A DNA stretch of 64,000 bases from NCBI GenBank assembly GCA_041287335.1, contig JBEULM010000051.1, forward strand, positions 1 through 64,000. Direction: 5' to 3'. Shown here in pieces: positions 15,255-26,539 of the stretch. Every line of letters starts with the position of its first letter. Within the stretch, counting starts at the first letter, position 1. The notes beneath the pieces are model-generated. The model saw only the letters and a list, made by a program, of their open reading frames with translations, made no database searches and was not told the DNA's origin. The stretch comes from Hydrogenobacter sp. Lineage in GTDB: Bacteria; Aquificota; Aquificia; Aquificales; Aquificaceae. A program made the position numbers and the translations under genes.

Positions 15255-16814
15255 ATGGACAAAGTATATATCTTTGATACAACTCTGAGGGACGGAGAAC
15301 AAGCTCCTGGATTTTCCATGACAACTGAGGAAAAACTCCAGATGGCTTATCAACTCTCAAAACTCGGTGTAGATATTATAGAGGCAGGCTTTGCAGCTGC
15401 ATCCAAGGGAGATTTTGAAAGCGTCAAACTTATATCTGAAGAAATTGACGGTCCTGTAGTATGTTCGCTTGCGAGAGCTTTGGAAAAGGATATAGAGCTT
15501 GCAGGTGAAGCTCTAAAACATGCAAAGCGAAAAAGGATACACACCTTCATAGCTACGTCCGAAATACACATGAAATACAAACTTCGCATGTCTCCAGAAG
15601 ATGTTCTTGATAGAGCAAAAAGGGCTGTAAGGTACGCAAGGAGATTTACTGACGAAGTTGAATTTTCTTGTGAAGATGCTACGAGAAGTCAGCGGGAGTT
15701 CCTATACAGAGTTATAGAAACCGCTATAAAAGCTGGAGCGAACGTTATAAACATACCTGATACGGTAGGTTATGCATTACCTGAGGAGTTTGCAAAACTC
15801 ATAGAGGACATAAAAAACAACGTACCGAACATAGATAAAGCTATCATCAGCGTACATTGTCATGATGATCTGGGTTTAGCTGTAGCTAACTCCCTTATGG
15901 CTGTAAAGCACGGTGCAAGACAGGTGGAGTGTACGATAAACGGTATAGGTGAAAGAGCGGGGAACGCTGCTCTTGAAGAGATAGTTATGGCTCTTAAAGT
16001 ACGCAAAGACTTTTTTGAAGGATTATACACTGAAGTAAAAACTAAGGAGATATACAAAACGAGTAGGCTACTATGTAGGATCACTGGATCTTTCGTTCAA
16101 CCTAACAAAGCTGTAGTTGGGGATAATGCCTTTGCTCATGAATCTGGTATACATCAGCACGGTGTTTTGGCACATCCGCTTACTTACGAAATAATGAATC
16201 CGGAAGACGTTGGTTTTCCATCTACAAGAATAATACTCGGCAAACACTCTGGAAGGCACGCGCTTAAACGTAGGTTAAGCCAACTTGGATTTAATTTCAG
16301 CGATGAAGATATAGACAGAATCTTTGAAAAGTTCAAAAGTCTTGCTGACAAAAAGAAAGAGGTTTACGATGAAGACATTGAAGCGCTCATATATGAAGAG
16401 TTCCTGAAGGTGGAAGAGGAAGAACCCATAAAGGTCATGCACTATCAGGTTCAAACTGGTGACAACCTTCTTCCTACAGCTACAGTCATACTTACCTTCA
16501 AGGGTGAGGAAAGAACCGCAACTTCTACAGGAAACGGTCCTGTGGATGCTGTAATAAAAGCTATACAGAAAGCTCTCGGGCTTGAACCCAAACTTCTTGA
16601 CTTTTCCATAAAAGCCTTAACTCCAAATACTGATGCACAGGCTGAGGCGAGACTTGTTATAGAGCTTGATGATTTAAAAGCTTCCGGTAGAGGTGTGGAT
16701 ACGGATATAATAAAGGCAAGTGTAAGCGGATTTGTGGATGCTCTAAATAGGGTGATGATGAGAAGGAGCTACATACTTTCTAAGGGGAGGGTAAGAGAAG
16801 AAGGAACGATCTAA
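15255..16814 (+). CDS. leuA: 2-isopropylmalate synthase
   Basis: 519 residues; joins acetyl-CoA and 2-oxoisovalerate in the first step of leucine synthesis. The HMGL-like barrel starts [16 protein letters not shown], with the metal-binding [13 protein letters not shown] near residue 200 and [11 protein letters not shown] near 297. The C-terminal LeuA dimerisation/feedback domain (about residues 390-510) is complete ([18 protein letters not shown]). A strong ribosome site (AGGAGG) precedes the ATG. No other leu genes are adjacent. trxB follows after 10 bases. Confidence 0.95.
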   Translation: MDKVYIFDTTLRDGEQAPGFSMTTEEKLQMAYQLSKLGVDIIEAGFAAASKGDFESVKLISEEIDGPVVCSLARALEKDIELAGEALKHAKRKRIHTFIATSEIHMKYKLRMSPEDVLDRAKRAVRYARRFTDEVEFSCEDATRSQREFLYRVIETAIKAGANVINIPDTVGYALPEEFAKLIEDIKNNVPNIDKAIISVHCHDDLGLAVANSLMAVKHGARQVECTINGIGERAGNAALEEIVMALKVRKDFFEGLYTEVKTKEIYKTSRLLCRITGSFVQPNKAVVGDNAFAHESGIHQHGVLAHPLTYEIMNPEDVGFPSTRIILGKHSGRHALKRRLSQLGFNFSDEDIDRIFEKFKSLADKKKEVYDEDIEALIYEEFLKVEEEEPIKVMHYQVQTGDNLLPTATVILTFKGEERTATSTGNGPVDAVIKAIQKALGLEPKLLDFSIKALTPNTDAQAEARLVIELDDLKASGRGVDTDIIKASVSGFVDALNRVMMRRSYILSKGRVREEGTI

Positions 16815-16824
16815 AATATACATC

Positions 16825-17754
16825 ATGCAACAGCTGATAATAATTGGTGGAGGACCTGCAGGCATATCAGCAAGTATATATGCTTCAAGAAAGAAAATGG
16901 ACTTTTTGCTTTTAACGCGAGAAGTGGGTGGACAGGTAATAAAAGCTGGAGAGATAGAAAATTATCTTGGGTACGCTATGGTGGATGGTATAGCCTTCGT
17001 AGAGAAGATGATAGAACAAATGCGAAAGCTCGATGTGGAACCTGTATTAGATGAAGTCATCAACGTAGAAAGGACTGTTGATGGCTTTGGGGTAAAAACG
17101 ATCTCAGGTAAATATTACGAAGCAAAAACCATCCTTTTTTGTACAGGTGCGGAACACAGAAGATTAAACGTGCCGGGAGAGAAAGAATATACGGGAAGAG
17201 GAGTATCTTACTGTTACACATGTGATGCCCCCTTTTTTAAAGATGTAGATGTTGTGGTTATAGGAGGAGGAAACTCCGGATTTGAAGCTGCGCAACAACT
17301 CACCAATTACGCATCGCAGGTGTATCTCGTAGAGATATCTGATAAGTTTGTCGCTGACGAGGTTCTAAAGGAAAAAGTGCTTTCAAGCCGTAAGGTTAAA
17401 CCTATGTTGAGGCACAGGATTTTGGAAATAAGGGGTGATGTAAAGGGTGTGAAGGAGGTCCTTTTGGAAGATCTTGAAAAAAGAAGAATATACAGCATTA
17501 AGGTAGAAGGTGTGTTTGTAGAGATCGGCTTAAAGCCAAACTCTGAGTTAGCCAAAGATCTTGGAGTTTTAACTACCCAAAGAGAGGAGATCATAATAGA
17601 TTGTAATAACAGGACATCAGAAAAGGGTGTGTACGCAGCTGGGGATTGCACCAATATTTTCGCAAAACAGATCATAACCGCTGCAGGAGAAGGAGCTAAA
17701 GCCCTCTTATCTATTTATCATGACCTTACTTACGGAATAAGTTCGTGGATTTAA
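16825..17754 (+). CDS. trxB: Thioredoxin reductase (TrxB family)
   Basis: 309 residues; FAD enzyme that passes electrons from NAD(P)H to thioredoxin. FAD site IIGGGPAGISASIYA at residues 6-20; redox centre C130-Y-T-C133 in SYCYTCDAPFF; nucleotide-binding VIGGGNSGFEAA; C-terminal FAD motif GVYAAGDCTN. Normal family length. It is 10 bases after leuA and 19 before eno, though eno has its own -10 box. Cofactor preference (NADH, NADPH or ferredoxin) cannot be decided. Confidence 0.92.
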   Translation: MQQLIIIGGGPAGISASIYASRKKMDFLLLTREVGGQVIKAGEIENYLGYAMVDGIAFVEKMIEQMRKLDVEPVLDEVINVERTVDGFGVKTISGKYYEAKTILFCTGAEHRRLNVPGEKEYTGRGVSYCYTCDAPFFKDVDVVVIGGGNSGFEAAQQLTNYASQVYLVEISDKFVADEVLKEKVLSSRKVKPMLRHRILEIRGDVKGVKEVLLEDLEKRRIYSIKVEGVFVEIGLKPNSELAKDLGVLTTQREEIIIDCNNRTSEKGVYAAGDCTNIFAKQIITAAGEGAKALLSIYHDLTYGISSWI

Positions 17755-17764
17755 GGGAGTATAA

Positions 17765-19323
<1,559 letters not shown>

Positions 19324-19337
<14 letters not shown>

Positions 19338-20412
19338 AAGGGACATTCATTTTATGAAGAGAGCTTTGGAGCTTGCAAAACTCAGGAAAGGTTTAACACA
19401 CCCTAATCCCACAGTGGGTTGTGTTATAGTTAAAGATGGAAAGATAGTGAGCGAAGGGTATCACGAGAAGGCAGGCATGCCTCACGCTGAAGTTGTGGCT
19501 CTTGAAAGAGCTGGGAAAGAAGCAGAAGGATCTACCGTTTACGTAACCTTAGAACCGTGCAGTCATCATGGAAGGACTCCACCATGCACCGATGCCTTAA
19601 TAAGGGCTAAGGTCAAGAGAGTAGTGATAGCTACACCAGATCCGAATCCACTAGTGTCAGGTAAAGGAATTTGGAAGCTCAAAAGCGCAGGTATAGAGGT
19701 AAGTATAGGAATCCTTGAAGAAGAAGCAAAAGAACTGAATGAGGACTTTTTCACGTACATAACATTAAAAAGACCTTTCGTTACAGTAAAGCTGGCTCAA
19801 AGTATAGATGGGTGCATAGCTACAAAACATGGAGAGAGCAAATGGATAACAAACGAAGAAAGCAGGGTATTTGCTCACAGACTACGGGCGCAAGCCACTG
19901 CAGTTCTCGTAGGTATAAATACTGTGGTAAGGGACGATCCATCTTTGACGATCAGGGCTTTCTTCTGGGAGAGACAACCTATCAGGATAGTACTTGATCC
20001 AATGCTTAGAATACCCTTGAGTTCAAAGCTTGTGAAGGAAAAAAGCGCAAAAACTTGGATTATAACAGCTTCGGAAAATAGAGAAAAGATAGAGTTTTTG
20101 GAGAGTCAGGGTGTAGAGGTGCTTTTAGCTCCAGTGGAAGATGGAAAGTTAAAGCTGGATGAGGTTTTGAGGGAACTTTACTTTCGGGAAGTTATGCATC
20201 TCCTCGTGGAAGGTGGGAGTATAACAGCTACGAGTTTTATAAAGGATAATCTTTATGATAGGCTTTTTGTTTTTGTTGCACCGATCATAATTGGTGATGG
20301 GTTGAGCATAGGCTACACAGGTGTTGAAAGGCTTCAAGATGCAAAAAGACATATGCTGAAAAACATATACAGGTTTGGACACGACCTGGGATTGGAGTAT
20401 AAAAGAGTATGA
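19324..20412 (+). CDS. ribD: Bifunctional riboflavin biosynthesis deaminase/reductase RibD
   Basis: About 362 residues; carries out the deaminase and reductase steps after GTP cyclohydrolase II in riboflavin synthesis. The deaminase domain (residues 1-145) has the zinc site HAEVVAL and [11 protein letters not shown]; the reductase domain (from about 147) begins [27 protein letters not shown] and includes [16 protein letters not shown] and [13 protein letters not shown]. The start may be GTG 19321, ATG 19324 or ATG 19327; all overlap the ftsB end. Its TGA overlaps the fmt ATG. Confidence 0.94.
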
Positions 20413-21305
20413 AGATAGTCTTTATGGGTACGTCTTCCTACGCTGTACCGAGCCTTACAGCCATCTTTGAAAACTTTGGAGTTATAGGAGTTGTAACTCA
20501 ACCGGATAAACCTGCACACAGGGGTCAAAAGCTTACGCCTCCGCCAGTTAAAGTGATGGCTATGCATTTGAATGTCCCTGTATATCAACCTGAGAAAAAA
20601 AGCCAGATTGAGGAACTCCTCCTTAGATTAAAACCCGATTGCGTTGTGGTTGTGGCTTATGGAAAGATACTGACCAGAAGCATTCTTGAGATCCCGCGCT
20701 ATGGCTGTATAAACCTTCACGCATCGCTTCTGCCCAAGTACAGAGGACCAGCGCCTATACAAAGATGTCTGATGTCTGGTGAAAATCTGACAGGAAATAC
20801 TGTGATCCTTATGGACGAAGGCATGGATACCGGAGACATACTGAGTGCGGAAAGCTTAAAAATAGAAGAGGATGATGACTATGTGAGTTTGGCTGAAAAG
20901 CTATCCGTACGAGGTGCTAAACTCCTAATTGATACATTAAAAAAGTGGTTTGAAGGAGAGATAACACCTACAGCACAGATGCACGAACAAGCCACTTACG
21001 CACCACCTATTATGAGGGAAGAGTACCGCATATGCTGGAAAGCGCCTGCTCAAAGCGTAAAGGACAGAATAAGAGCGCTTTATCCTGACTGCTATGCCTT
21101 TCTTGAAGGAGGTGAGAGGATAAAGATCCTCAAGGTGAAGGTTTGCCAAGAGAAGGGTGAGCCTGGGGAGGTTATACACAGAAAAAAGCTTCAAGTTGCT
21201 TGCGGTGAGGGTTGTGTTGAAGTACTTGAGCTTATAAATCCAAAAGGTAAAAAAGTGAGCGGTGAAGATTTTATGAGAGGCTATAACCCCAAAAACCTGA
21301 TTTAA
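20409..21305 (+). CDS. fmt: Methionyl-tRNA formyltransferase
   Basis: 298 residues; formylates initiator Met-tRNA using 10-formyl-THF. N-terminal formyltransferase domain: [32 protein letters not shown], and the active-site region [17 protein letters not shown] followed by [11 protein letters not shown]. The C-terminal OB-fold (from about 205) is shorter than in E. coli. The ATG overlaps the ribD stop, so translation is probably coupled. Confidence 0.95.
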   Translation: MKIVFMGTSSYAVPSLTAIFENFGVIGVVTQPDKPAHRGQKLTPPPVKVMAMHLNVPVYQPEKKSQIEELLLRLKPDCVVVVAYGKILTRSILEIPRYGCINLHASLLPKYRGPAPIQRCLMSGENLTGNTVILMDEGMDTGDILSAESLKIEEDDDYVSLAEKLSVRGAKLLIDTLKKWFEGEITPTAQMHEQATYAPPIMREEYRICWKAPAQSVKDRIRALYPDCYAFLEGGERIKILKVKVCQEKGEPGEVIHRKKLQVACGEGCVEVLELINPKGKKVSGEDFMRGYNPKNLI

Positions 21306-21344
21306 GAGCTTGATCCTGGAAGGATATATCTTAACTTCAAAATC

Positions 21345-22220
21345 ATGAAAAAAGGACCTAACATAAGCCTCATACTGGAGAGTTTTCAGAATTTAGAAAA
21401 AGCTTATGTAGATTTAAAGAAAAATCTCTCCCTTCCAAAGGAAGAGTTTATCAACAACAAACTTGTTCTTGACAAGGTTCGTGTGGACTTTAATCTAGCT
21501 TTTGAAAGTAGTATGAGACCTTGCAGGCATCTCTCAACCCTTTATGGGTTAAAAACCACATCAAAGGATTGTCTAATTAAGCTTGCTGAGTATATAGGGA
21601 TGGAAGACATACAGACTCTGCAGAGCTTTACAGATTTTTATTTCAAATACAGAGACCTCAAAGATACAGTTTCACCTGAGGAACTTTACGAATTTCTTAA
21701 GGAACATCTTGTAGTTTTTAAAAAGTACGCTCAAGCGGTGGTGGAGTATGTTAAAAAAAGCACGGGCAATTATCTGCTCATTGACTTTGATCTTCTCAAC
21801 GAAAAGGCAAAGCACTTGAAAGAATCTATAAAAAAGATTGAGTTTGTTTTATCTCAAGGGATTGAGGAGTTTAGATCAAAACCTATGTATTATGATAGGG
21901 TAAAGTACTTTTATCAAGTTGCGTACGATAGCCTCTTTGACATATGTAAGCACCTTGCCCCTAAATTTGGTATAAAAAAGTTTGGAGATGACTGTCTTTC
22001 TAAGCTTATAGAGATCGGAGTTATACAGCAAGATTATTACATGGATGTTTTCAAGATGACACAGCTCAAAAATAAGCTTATAAGCACATGGGAGGTATCC
22101 CCTGACGAACTCTACATATCGCTTCACGAACTCAAAGACAAGTTTGAACCAGTTATGAAAGAGATATCAAAAAGTTTAAAAAGACTCCTTGAGGAGAAGG
22201 CAAGAGGTGGTAAAAGCTGA
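21345..22220 (+). CDS. Tandem HepT/DUF86-like helical protein
   Basis: 291 residues, all helix. Two copies of a HepT-like unit can be aligned: residues about 47-108 (DKVRVDFNLAFESSMRPCRH, KDCLIKLAEYIGM) and about 185-250 (DRVKYFYQVAYDSLFDICKH, DDCLSKLIEIGVI). Single-domain HepT toxins have an R-x4-6-H RNase motif near the C-terminus of the unit; here the corresponding places read YRDLKDT and LKNKLIST, so the active-site His is missing in both. No MntA nucleotidyltransferase is beside it. Therefore it is unlikely to be an active toxin; a structural or binding role is more likely. Family assignment is by eye. Confidence 0.55.
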   Translation: MKKGPNISLILESFQNLEKAYVDLKKNLSLPKEEFINNKLVLDKVRVDFNLAFESSMRPCRHLSTLYGLKTTSKDCLIKLAEYIGMEDIQTLQSFTDFYFKYRDLKDTVSPEELYEFLKEHLVVFKKYAQAVVEYVKKSTGNYLLIDFDLLNEKAKHLKESIKKIEFVLSQGIEEFRSKPMYYDRVKYFYQVAYDSLFDICKHLAPKFGIKKFGDDCLSKLIEIGVIQQDYYMDVFKMTQLKNKLISTWEVSPDELYISLHELKDKFEPVMKEISKSLKRLLEEKARGGKS

Positions 22221-22265
22221 ATTTTAAAGGTGGACAAATCTTCACGAAAGTTTATTATTTAAGCT

Positions 22266-22661
22266 ATGAAGGTCTTTGATTTGGACAGTGCCAGAGAGTT
22301 GCTTACTCTCATAAAACCCCTTGTTGAGGCTATTAACATAAAAAGGGAAGAACTATATTCTCTGTATACGAGCATTGAAGAAGAAGAAGACAAGCTTGAG
22401 AAGCTTTATATGGAAAGTCAGACAAGAGAGCTTGATGCGGAAATAAGACAGTGCTTTCAGAAAATAGAAGCTCTTGGGGGTGTTATAAAAGGTACAGATC
22501 CTATACTGATAGATTTTCTCTCCTTTTATCAGAACAGATACATATGGCTATGCTGGAAGGAAGATGAAGATACTATACTTTACTGGCACGAGCTTGACGA
22601 AGGTTTTGCCGGAAGGAAACCTATAGAGCTTCTTAAAGAAGGTATTTCTGGATATTTCTGA
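22266..22661 (+). CDS. DUF2203 family protein
   Basis: 131 residues. The N-terminal half is a helical hairpin (SARELLTLIKPLVEAINIKREEL); the C-terminal half carries the family's conserved block: IKGTDPILIDFLSF, YIWLCWKEDED, and WHELDEGFAGRKPIE. The function of DUF2203 is unknown. No ribosome site is seen; TATTAT at 22253-22258 is 7 bases before the ATG. It lies between the HepT-like gene and dapA, each apparently with its own promoter. Confidence 0.85.
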   Translation: MKVFDLDSARELLTLIKPLVEAINIKREELYSLYTSIEEEEDKLEKLYMESQTRELDAEIRQCFQKIEALGGVIKGTDPILIDFLSFYQNRYIWLCWKEDEDTILYWHELDEGFAGRKPIELLKEGISGYF

Positions 22662-22699
22662 ACGCAAAACCCATTTTAGGTGGTATAATTCTAATCACT

Positions 22700-23587
22700 A
22701 TGTTTCAGGGTTCAATAGTTGCGCTTATAACACCTTTTAAAGATGGTGAGGTAGATTACAGTGCTTTGGATCAGCTCGTTGAGTTTCATATAAACAACCA
22801 TACGGATGGCATAGTAGTTTGTGGTACTACGGGTGAGTCAGCAACCCTAACTTTTGAAGAACACGAAAGGGTGATAGAACATGTGGTCAAAAGCGCAAAG
22901 GGAAGAATAAAGGTTATAGCTGGAACGGGCGCAAATGCTACACACGAAGCTATTGAACTTACAGCTCACGCAAAGCGTGTAGGAGCAGATGCCTGTTTGT
23001 TAGTTGTGCCTTATTATAACAAGCCCACTCAAGAAGGTATATACAGACACTTTAAAACTATAGCTGATGAGGTAGATATCCCTATGATCATATACAATAT
23101 ACCATCAAGGACAGGTATAGAGATATCACCGGAAACTCTTTACAGGCTTGTGAGAGACTGTTCCAACATAATTGGCTCAAAGGAATCAACTCCCAGTATG
23201 GACAGAATTTCTGAGATCTTTAAACTTTTGGGGGATAACTTTACCGTACTATCAGGTGACGATTCTCTTACACTGCCTATGATGGCGCTCGGCGCAAAAG
23301 GGGTAATATCCGTAGCTAACAATATAGTACCCAGAGAAGTAAAAAGTATGGTTGATTACGCTTTAAAAGGTGATTTCAAAAAGGCTATGGAGCTTCACTA
23401 TTACCTTTTTGATCTTTTTAAGATACTTTTCGTGGAGACAAATCCCATACCGATAAAAACCGCCTGCTGGGCGCTTGGAATGTGCGAAAAAGAGTTCAGG
23501 CTCCCTATGTGTGAGATGAAGCCAGAAAACGAGAGTAAGCTTATAGAAATTCTCAAGAGATACAATCTCCCCATAGTGAGAGGATAA
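22700..23587 (+). CDS. dapA: 4-hydroxy-tetrahydrodipicolinate synthase
   Basis: 295 residues; condenses pyruvate with aspartate semialdehyde in the lysine/diaminopimelate pathway. Barrel signature GTTGESATLTFEEHERVI, the active-site Tyr in VVPYYNKPTQEG, and the Schiff-base lysine in IIGSKESTPSM. Complete length. TATAAT at 22684-22689 lies 10 bases before the ATG. A membrane protein gene starts 1 base after its stop. The homoserine branch enzyme of the same aspartate family is at 59-60 kb. Confidence 0.96.
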   Translation: MFQGSIVALITPFKDGEVDYSALDQLVEFHINNHTDGIVVCGTTGESATLTFEEHERVIEHVVKSAKGRIKVIAGTGANATHEAIELTAHAKRVGADACLLVVPYYNKPTQEGIYRHFKTIADEVDIPMIIYNIPSRTGIEISPETLYRLVRDCSNIIGSKESTPSMDRISEIFKLLGDNFTVLSGDDSLTLPMMALGAKGVISVANNIVPREVKSMVDYALKGDFKKAMELHYYLFDLFKILFVETNPIPIKTACWALGMCEKEFRLPMCEMKPENESKLIEILKRYNLPIVRG

Positions 23588-23588
23588 T

Positions 23589-23981
23589 ATGTCAAGGTTT
23601 TTGCTCTTCCTAAACTCCTTCTACCTTGGTTTGGGTGTCTTCTTCAGCTTCTATGTGGCACCTACACTTTTTAAAGTGCTTGAGAAGGAACAGGCTGGAA
23701 GGGTTGTTGAAAAGATATTTCCTGTGTACTTTGGTATAGGACTTTTTATAATGGTGTTTTCTCTCCTTTCGGGTTTTAAGCTGGGTAAGTGGGTTATACT
23801 TTTGCTAACTTTAAACCTTCTTGTACTTGCCTTTCAAGAGTTTTATGTACTTCCCTTATCGCATCAACTCAAACTTACGGATTATCAATCCTTTATGAAA
23901 TGGCACGGCATATCCATGGTCTTGAATCTGGTCAACCTCCTGACAGTTTTCGTTCTTTGTCTTCTTCTCCTCAGGAAATGA
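23589..23981 (+). CDS. DUF4149-like small membrane protein
   Basis: 130 residues with four hydrophobic segments (about 3-25, 45-62, 67-85 and 105-128). The first segment, FLNSFYLGLGVFFSFYVAPTLFKVLEK, is the characteristic opening of DUF4149/TMEM205-like proteins. Function is unknown. The ATG is 1 base after the dapA stop and its own stop overlaps rusA (ATGA), so the three genes form an operon. Confidence 0.75.
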   Translation: MSRFLLFLNSFYLGLGVFFSFYVAPTLFKVLEKEQAGRVVEKIFPVYFGIGLFIMVFSLLSGFKLGKWVILLLTLNLLVLAFQEFYVLPLSHQLKLTDYQSFMKWHGISMVLNLVNLLTVFVLCLLLLRK

Positions 23982-24343
23982 TAGAGATAGTTCTGTCCAA
24001 GATTCCTGTACCTAAGAGCAATCGCTACGTGCGAAAAAAAGGCGGGAAGGTCTTTAAACCACCGAGGGTAAAAAACTGGGAGGTTCGGGCTATGTGGGAA
24101 ATATCTCAGCAGTATAGAGGAAAACCCTTGGAAGGAAGGCTCTCCATGGATGTCCTTTTGGTACTTCCTAACAACAGAAAAAGAGATATAGATAACATGT
24201 TAAAGAGCCTATGGGACATCCTTGAAAAGGCTGGAGTCATAAAAAACGATAACCAAATATACGAGATAAGGACAGTTAAAAAGGTTGTAAAAGGTCAGGA
24301 AGGTACGGTAATAAGGATAAAGGAATACATAGAGGATCACTGA
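23978..24343 (+). CDS. rusA: RusA-family Holliday junction resolvase
   Basis: 121 residues from the ATG at 23978 (ATGA overlap with the upstream gene); longer forms reaching 23789 only read the other gene out of frame. The RusA active site is recognisable: NNRKRDIDNMLKSLWDILEKAGVIKNDNQI gives the D-x-D-N-x2-K pattern and the later conserved Asp. The enzyme resolves four-way DNA junctions as a dimer. RusA is often phage-borne, but here it sits in a biosynthetic operon with no phage genes, and RuvC-independent chromosomal RusA is known from Aquifex. Confidence 0.88.
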   Translation: MIEIVLSKIPVPKSNRYVRKKGGKVFKPPRVKNWEVRAMWEISQQYRGKPLEGRLSMDVLLVLPNNRKRDIDNMLKSLWDILEKAGVIKNDNQIYEIRTVKKVVKGQEGTVIRIKEYIEDH

Positions 24344-25872
24344 GTATTTTTAAGATATTCGGTGGGATCTAAGGGAACACCGTCCTTAGTTCTGAGTTCA
24401 AAGTGGAGCATGCACTCTTGAGAATTGTTCTTGTTGCCTACGGTTGCTATCTCTTGCCCTTTACTGACGCTATCCCCCCTTTTTACCAAATTTTTAGAGT
24501 TGTACGCATAAAGGGATATAAAGTCTTTGTGTTCTACGATCACCATGTTTCCATAAGCTTGAAGGTCACCACCACTGTATATAACTTTTCCATCGTCAAC
24601 GCTCCTTATAGGTTGTCCACAGTCAGCCAATATATCCACGCCCCTTGTGGACTTTACCATCTTTCCATCAACGGGCATAGGTATGCTACCTTTTGAGATC
24701 TTTACTTCGGTGGGTTGGGTCTCCTTTTCCTCCGGTAAATTTGCCATGGATCTTCCGCCGATCTCCGAAGATTTTTCCTCCTTAACAAGCGCAGGCTTCC
24801 CCTCTACAGGGATATTTATTACCTTGCCCGCTACGAGCTTTCCGCTTTTTAGACGGTTTGCTTTCATGATCTCTTTTTCGGAAACACCGTACCTTTCTGC
24901 TATAGATCTTAAAGTCTCACCTCGCCTCACTCTGTGCTTCACGTAATGTACGCTGGGCTTTTTTGCTTCCATCTTAGGTACTTTTATCTTTGTACCCTTA
25001 CTCAAAAATTTTCCCTTTAACTCTGGATTTAGCTTCTCAAGCTCTTTAAGTGGTACACCAAGCATCTTTGATACATCCTTTAGCCTACCACCTCTTTTTA
25101 TTGTGTAAATTTCGTACTCTTGTTTTACTTCCTCTCGCTCAGGTATTCTTATTTTTGTGCCTTTTTTAAGCCATACCCCTTTATACTCCGGGTTTAACTT
25201 TTCCAGTGTCTTTAATGGAATGCCCAATTTCTTTGATACGTGTTCGAGTTTTCCTCCGCGCTCAACTGTGTAAAATTCATAACCACCTTCCTCTTTGGTC
25301 GCTTCTTTCTCTTTTCCCGTTTCCATCTTAGGTATCTTCACCTTTGTACCCTTGCTTAAAAATTTGCCTTTGTATTCAGGATTTAGAGACTCTAACTCTC
25401 CAAGAGGTATACCGAGCCTTTTGGATATATCTTTCAGCCTTGCGCCTTTATGTACTGTATAATAACTATAGCTCTCTTCAGCTTTCTCGCTTTTGACAAA
25501 CTTTTTGTGCGGTATCTTTATTTTTTGACCCTCAAGTACGTGTTCTGACTTTAGGTTATTAAATTCTACAAGCTCCTTTACGCTTACGTGGAACTTTTTA
25601 CTTATCTTCTCAAGAGTATCCCCTTTTTTCACTGTGTACTCTGTGTATTGCTGTTTGCCCTTTTTTACAGGTATACATATTTTCTCACCCGCTCTTATCC
25701 TTTTAGTGTCAAGGTTTTTATTGCTACTGATTATAGCATCAACGCTCACACCTTTCTTTTTAGCTATATCCGACAGAGTATCACCTTTTTGAACTTTATA
25801 GTATTCGCATTCAACACCATAGGCAAAACTCAGCATTGCACTAATACCTAACGCTAAAACCTCTTTCTTCAT
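24337..25872 (-). CDS. Six-LysM protein with degenerate M23 domain, NlpD/EnvC-like
   Basis: 511 residues. Signal peptide 1-20 (SMLSFAYG). Six LysM repeats (for example YKVQKGDTLSDIAKKKG and YTVKKGDTLEKISKKF) bind peptidoglycan; repeats 3-5 are a diverged set with KGARLKD/RGGKLEH/RGGRLKD. The C-terminal LytM/M23 domain (from about 395) has lost most zinc ligands: TRGVDI lacks the first His, YAYN replaces YAH, and MLHFE keeps only one His. Such dead M23 proteins in E. coli (NlpD, EnvC) activate amidases at the septum, so this is probably an amidase activator. It overlaps acyP by 32 bases and convergent rusA by 7. Confidence 0.85.
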   Translation of the reverse strand: MKKEVLALGISAMLSFAYGVECEYYKVQKGDTLSDIAKKKGVSVDAIISSNKNLDTKRIRAGEKICIPVKKGKQQYTEYTVKKGDTLEKISKKFHVSVKELVEFNNLKSEHVLEGQKIKIPHKKFVKSEKAEESYSYYTVHKGARLKDISKRLGIPLGELESLNPEYKGKFLSKGTKVKIPKMETGKEKEATKEEGGYEFYTVERGGKLEHVSKKLGIPLKTLEKLNPEYKGVWLKKGTKIRIPEREEVKQEYEIYTIKRGGRLKDVSKMLGVPLKELEKLNPELKGKFLSKGTKIKVPKMEAKKPSVHYVKHRVRRGETLRSIAERYGVSEKEIMKANRLKSGKLVAGKVINIPVEGKPALVKEEKSSEIGGRSMANLPEEKETQPTEVKISKGSIPMPVDGKMVKSTRGVDILADCGQPIRSVDDGKVIYSGGDLQAYGNMVIVEHKDFISLYAYNSKNLVKRGDSVSKGQEIATVGNKNNSQECMLHFELRTKDGVPLDPTEYLKNTQ

Positions 25873-26113
25873 CTTTTACCACCTCCTTTTTTATTTCCAG
25901 AAGTTCCACCCTTGAGAGAGGTGGACCATCGGAAAGTTTTTTTAGAAAATCCCATACAGTATCTTTATCTCCCTGTACGAATACTTCAACCCTACCATCA
26001 GGCATATTCCTCACCCATCCGTCAAGACCGTAACTTTCAGCGAGGGTTCTTGTATAAGCTCTAAAACCTACTCCCTGAACGATCCCACTTATGTAAACCC
26101 TGTAGGCAACCAT
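25841..26113 (-). CDS. acyP: Acylphosphatase
   Basis: 90 residues; hydrolyses acyl phosphates. The signature GIVQGVGFRAYTRTLAESYGLDGWVRNMPDGRVEV is complete, with the catalytic Arg (GFRAY) and the Asn of VRN. A typical small ferredoxin-like fold. It lies directly upstream of the LysM gene and overlaps it. Confidence 0.94.
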   Translation of the reverse strand: MVAYRVYISGIVQGVGFRAYTRTLAESYGLDGWVRNMPDGRVEVFVQGDKDTVWDFLKKLSDGPPLSRVELLEIKKEVVKDEERGFSVRY

Positions 26114-26130
26114 AAAATAATTTTATCTTA

Positions 26131-26502
26131 TTAAAAAGCTTCCTTGGATCTCACTTCTTCAATAAGATTACCTTTCTCATCATAAATTCTCATTAAGGCT
26201 TTCGTTTTCCTTATCTGCGTTTCAGATCTTATAACACCTCCCTTATACTGTACCCATCTCTGCCTTAGTCCATCTTGAGTAAAGTATATCTCCGATCTGA
26301 AATCCCCGCTTGCGATAACCATCTTACACCAATTTATATCTTCGTAATCTACTATGCCCTCAATGGTTATGTTAGTAACACCGCTGAGGACAATACCTCT
26401 TGGACACCAACTGCTTGTAACCTCTTTACCCGTATAAGTGCTTCTCTCTTTGCACGAAAAGACCAAAAGGGAGATAATTAGGAGAATTAACCATTTACGC
26501 AT
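26131..26502 (-). CDS. Putative lipoprotein, function unknown
   Basis: 123 residues from the ATG at 26502. The N-terminus KWLILLIISLLVFSC is a lipoprotein signal peptide with the lipobox cysteine at about residue 17. The rest is predominantly beta and carries two more cysteines; the C-terminal part IYFTQDGLRQRWVQYKGG, MRIYDEKGNLIEEV looks like a beta-repeat fold. A longer start at 26541 would place the signal peptide inside and is rejected. TATAAT lies 6 bases before the ATG. Divergent from ispH. Family not recognised. Confidence 0.6.
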   Translation of the reverse strand: MRKWLILLIISLLVFSCKERSTYTGKEVTSSWCPRGIVLSGVTNITIEGIVDYEDINWCKMVIASGDFRSEIYFTQDGLRQRWVQYKGGVIRSETQIRKTKALMRIYDEKGNLIEEVRSKEAF

Positions 26503-26539
26503 GAACACATTATACACTATAAGGCTTATATTTTTATTC

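Noticed and set aside
23789-23977. Long N-terminal extension of RusA
   Set aside because: It is the out-of-frame reading of the DUF4149 gene; ATG at 23978 overlaps that gene's stop in the usual ATGA way.
23978-24343. RusA as a prophage marker
   Set aside because: No integrase, capsid or other phage genes are nearby, and it is embedded with dapA in an operon.
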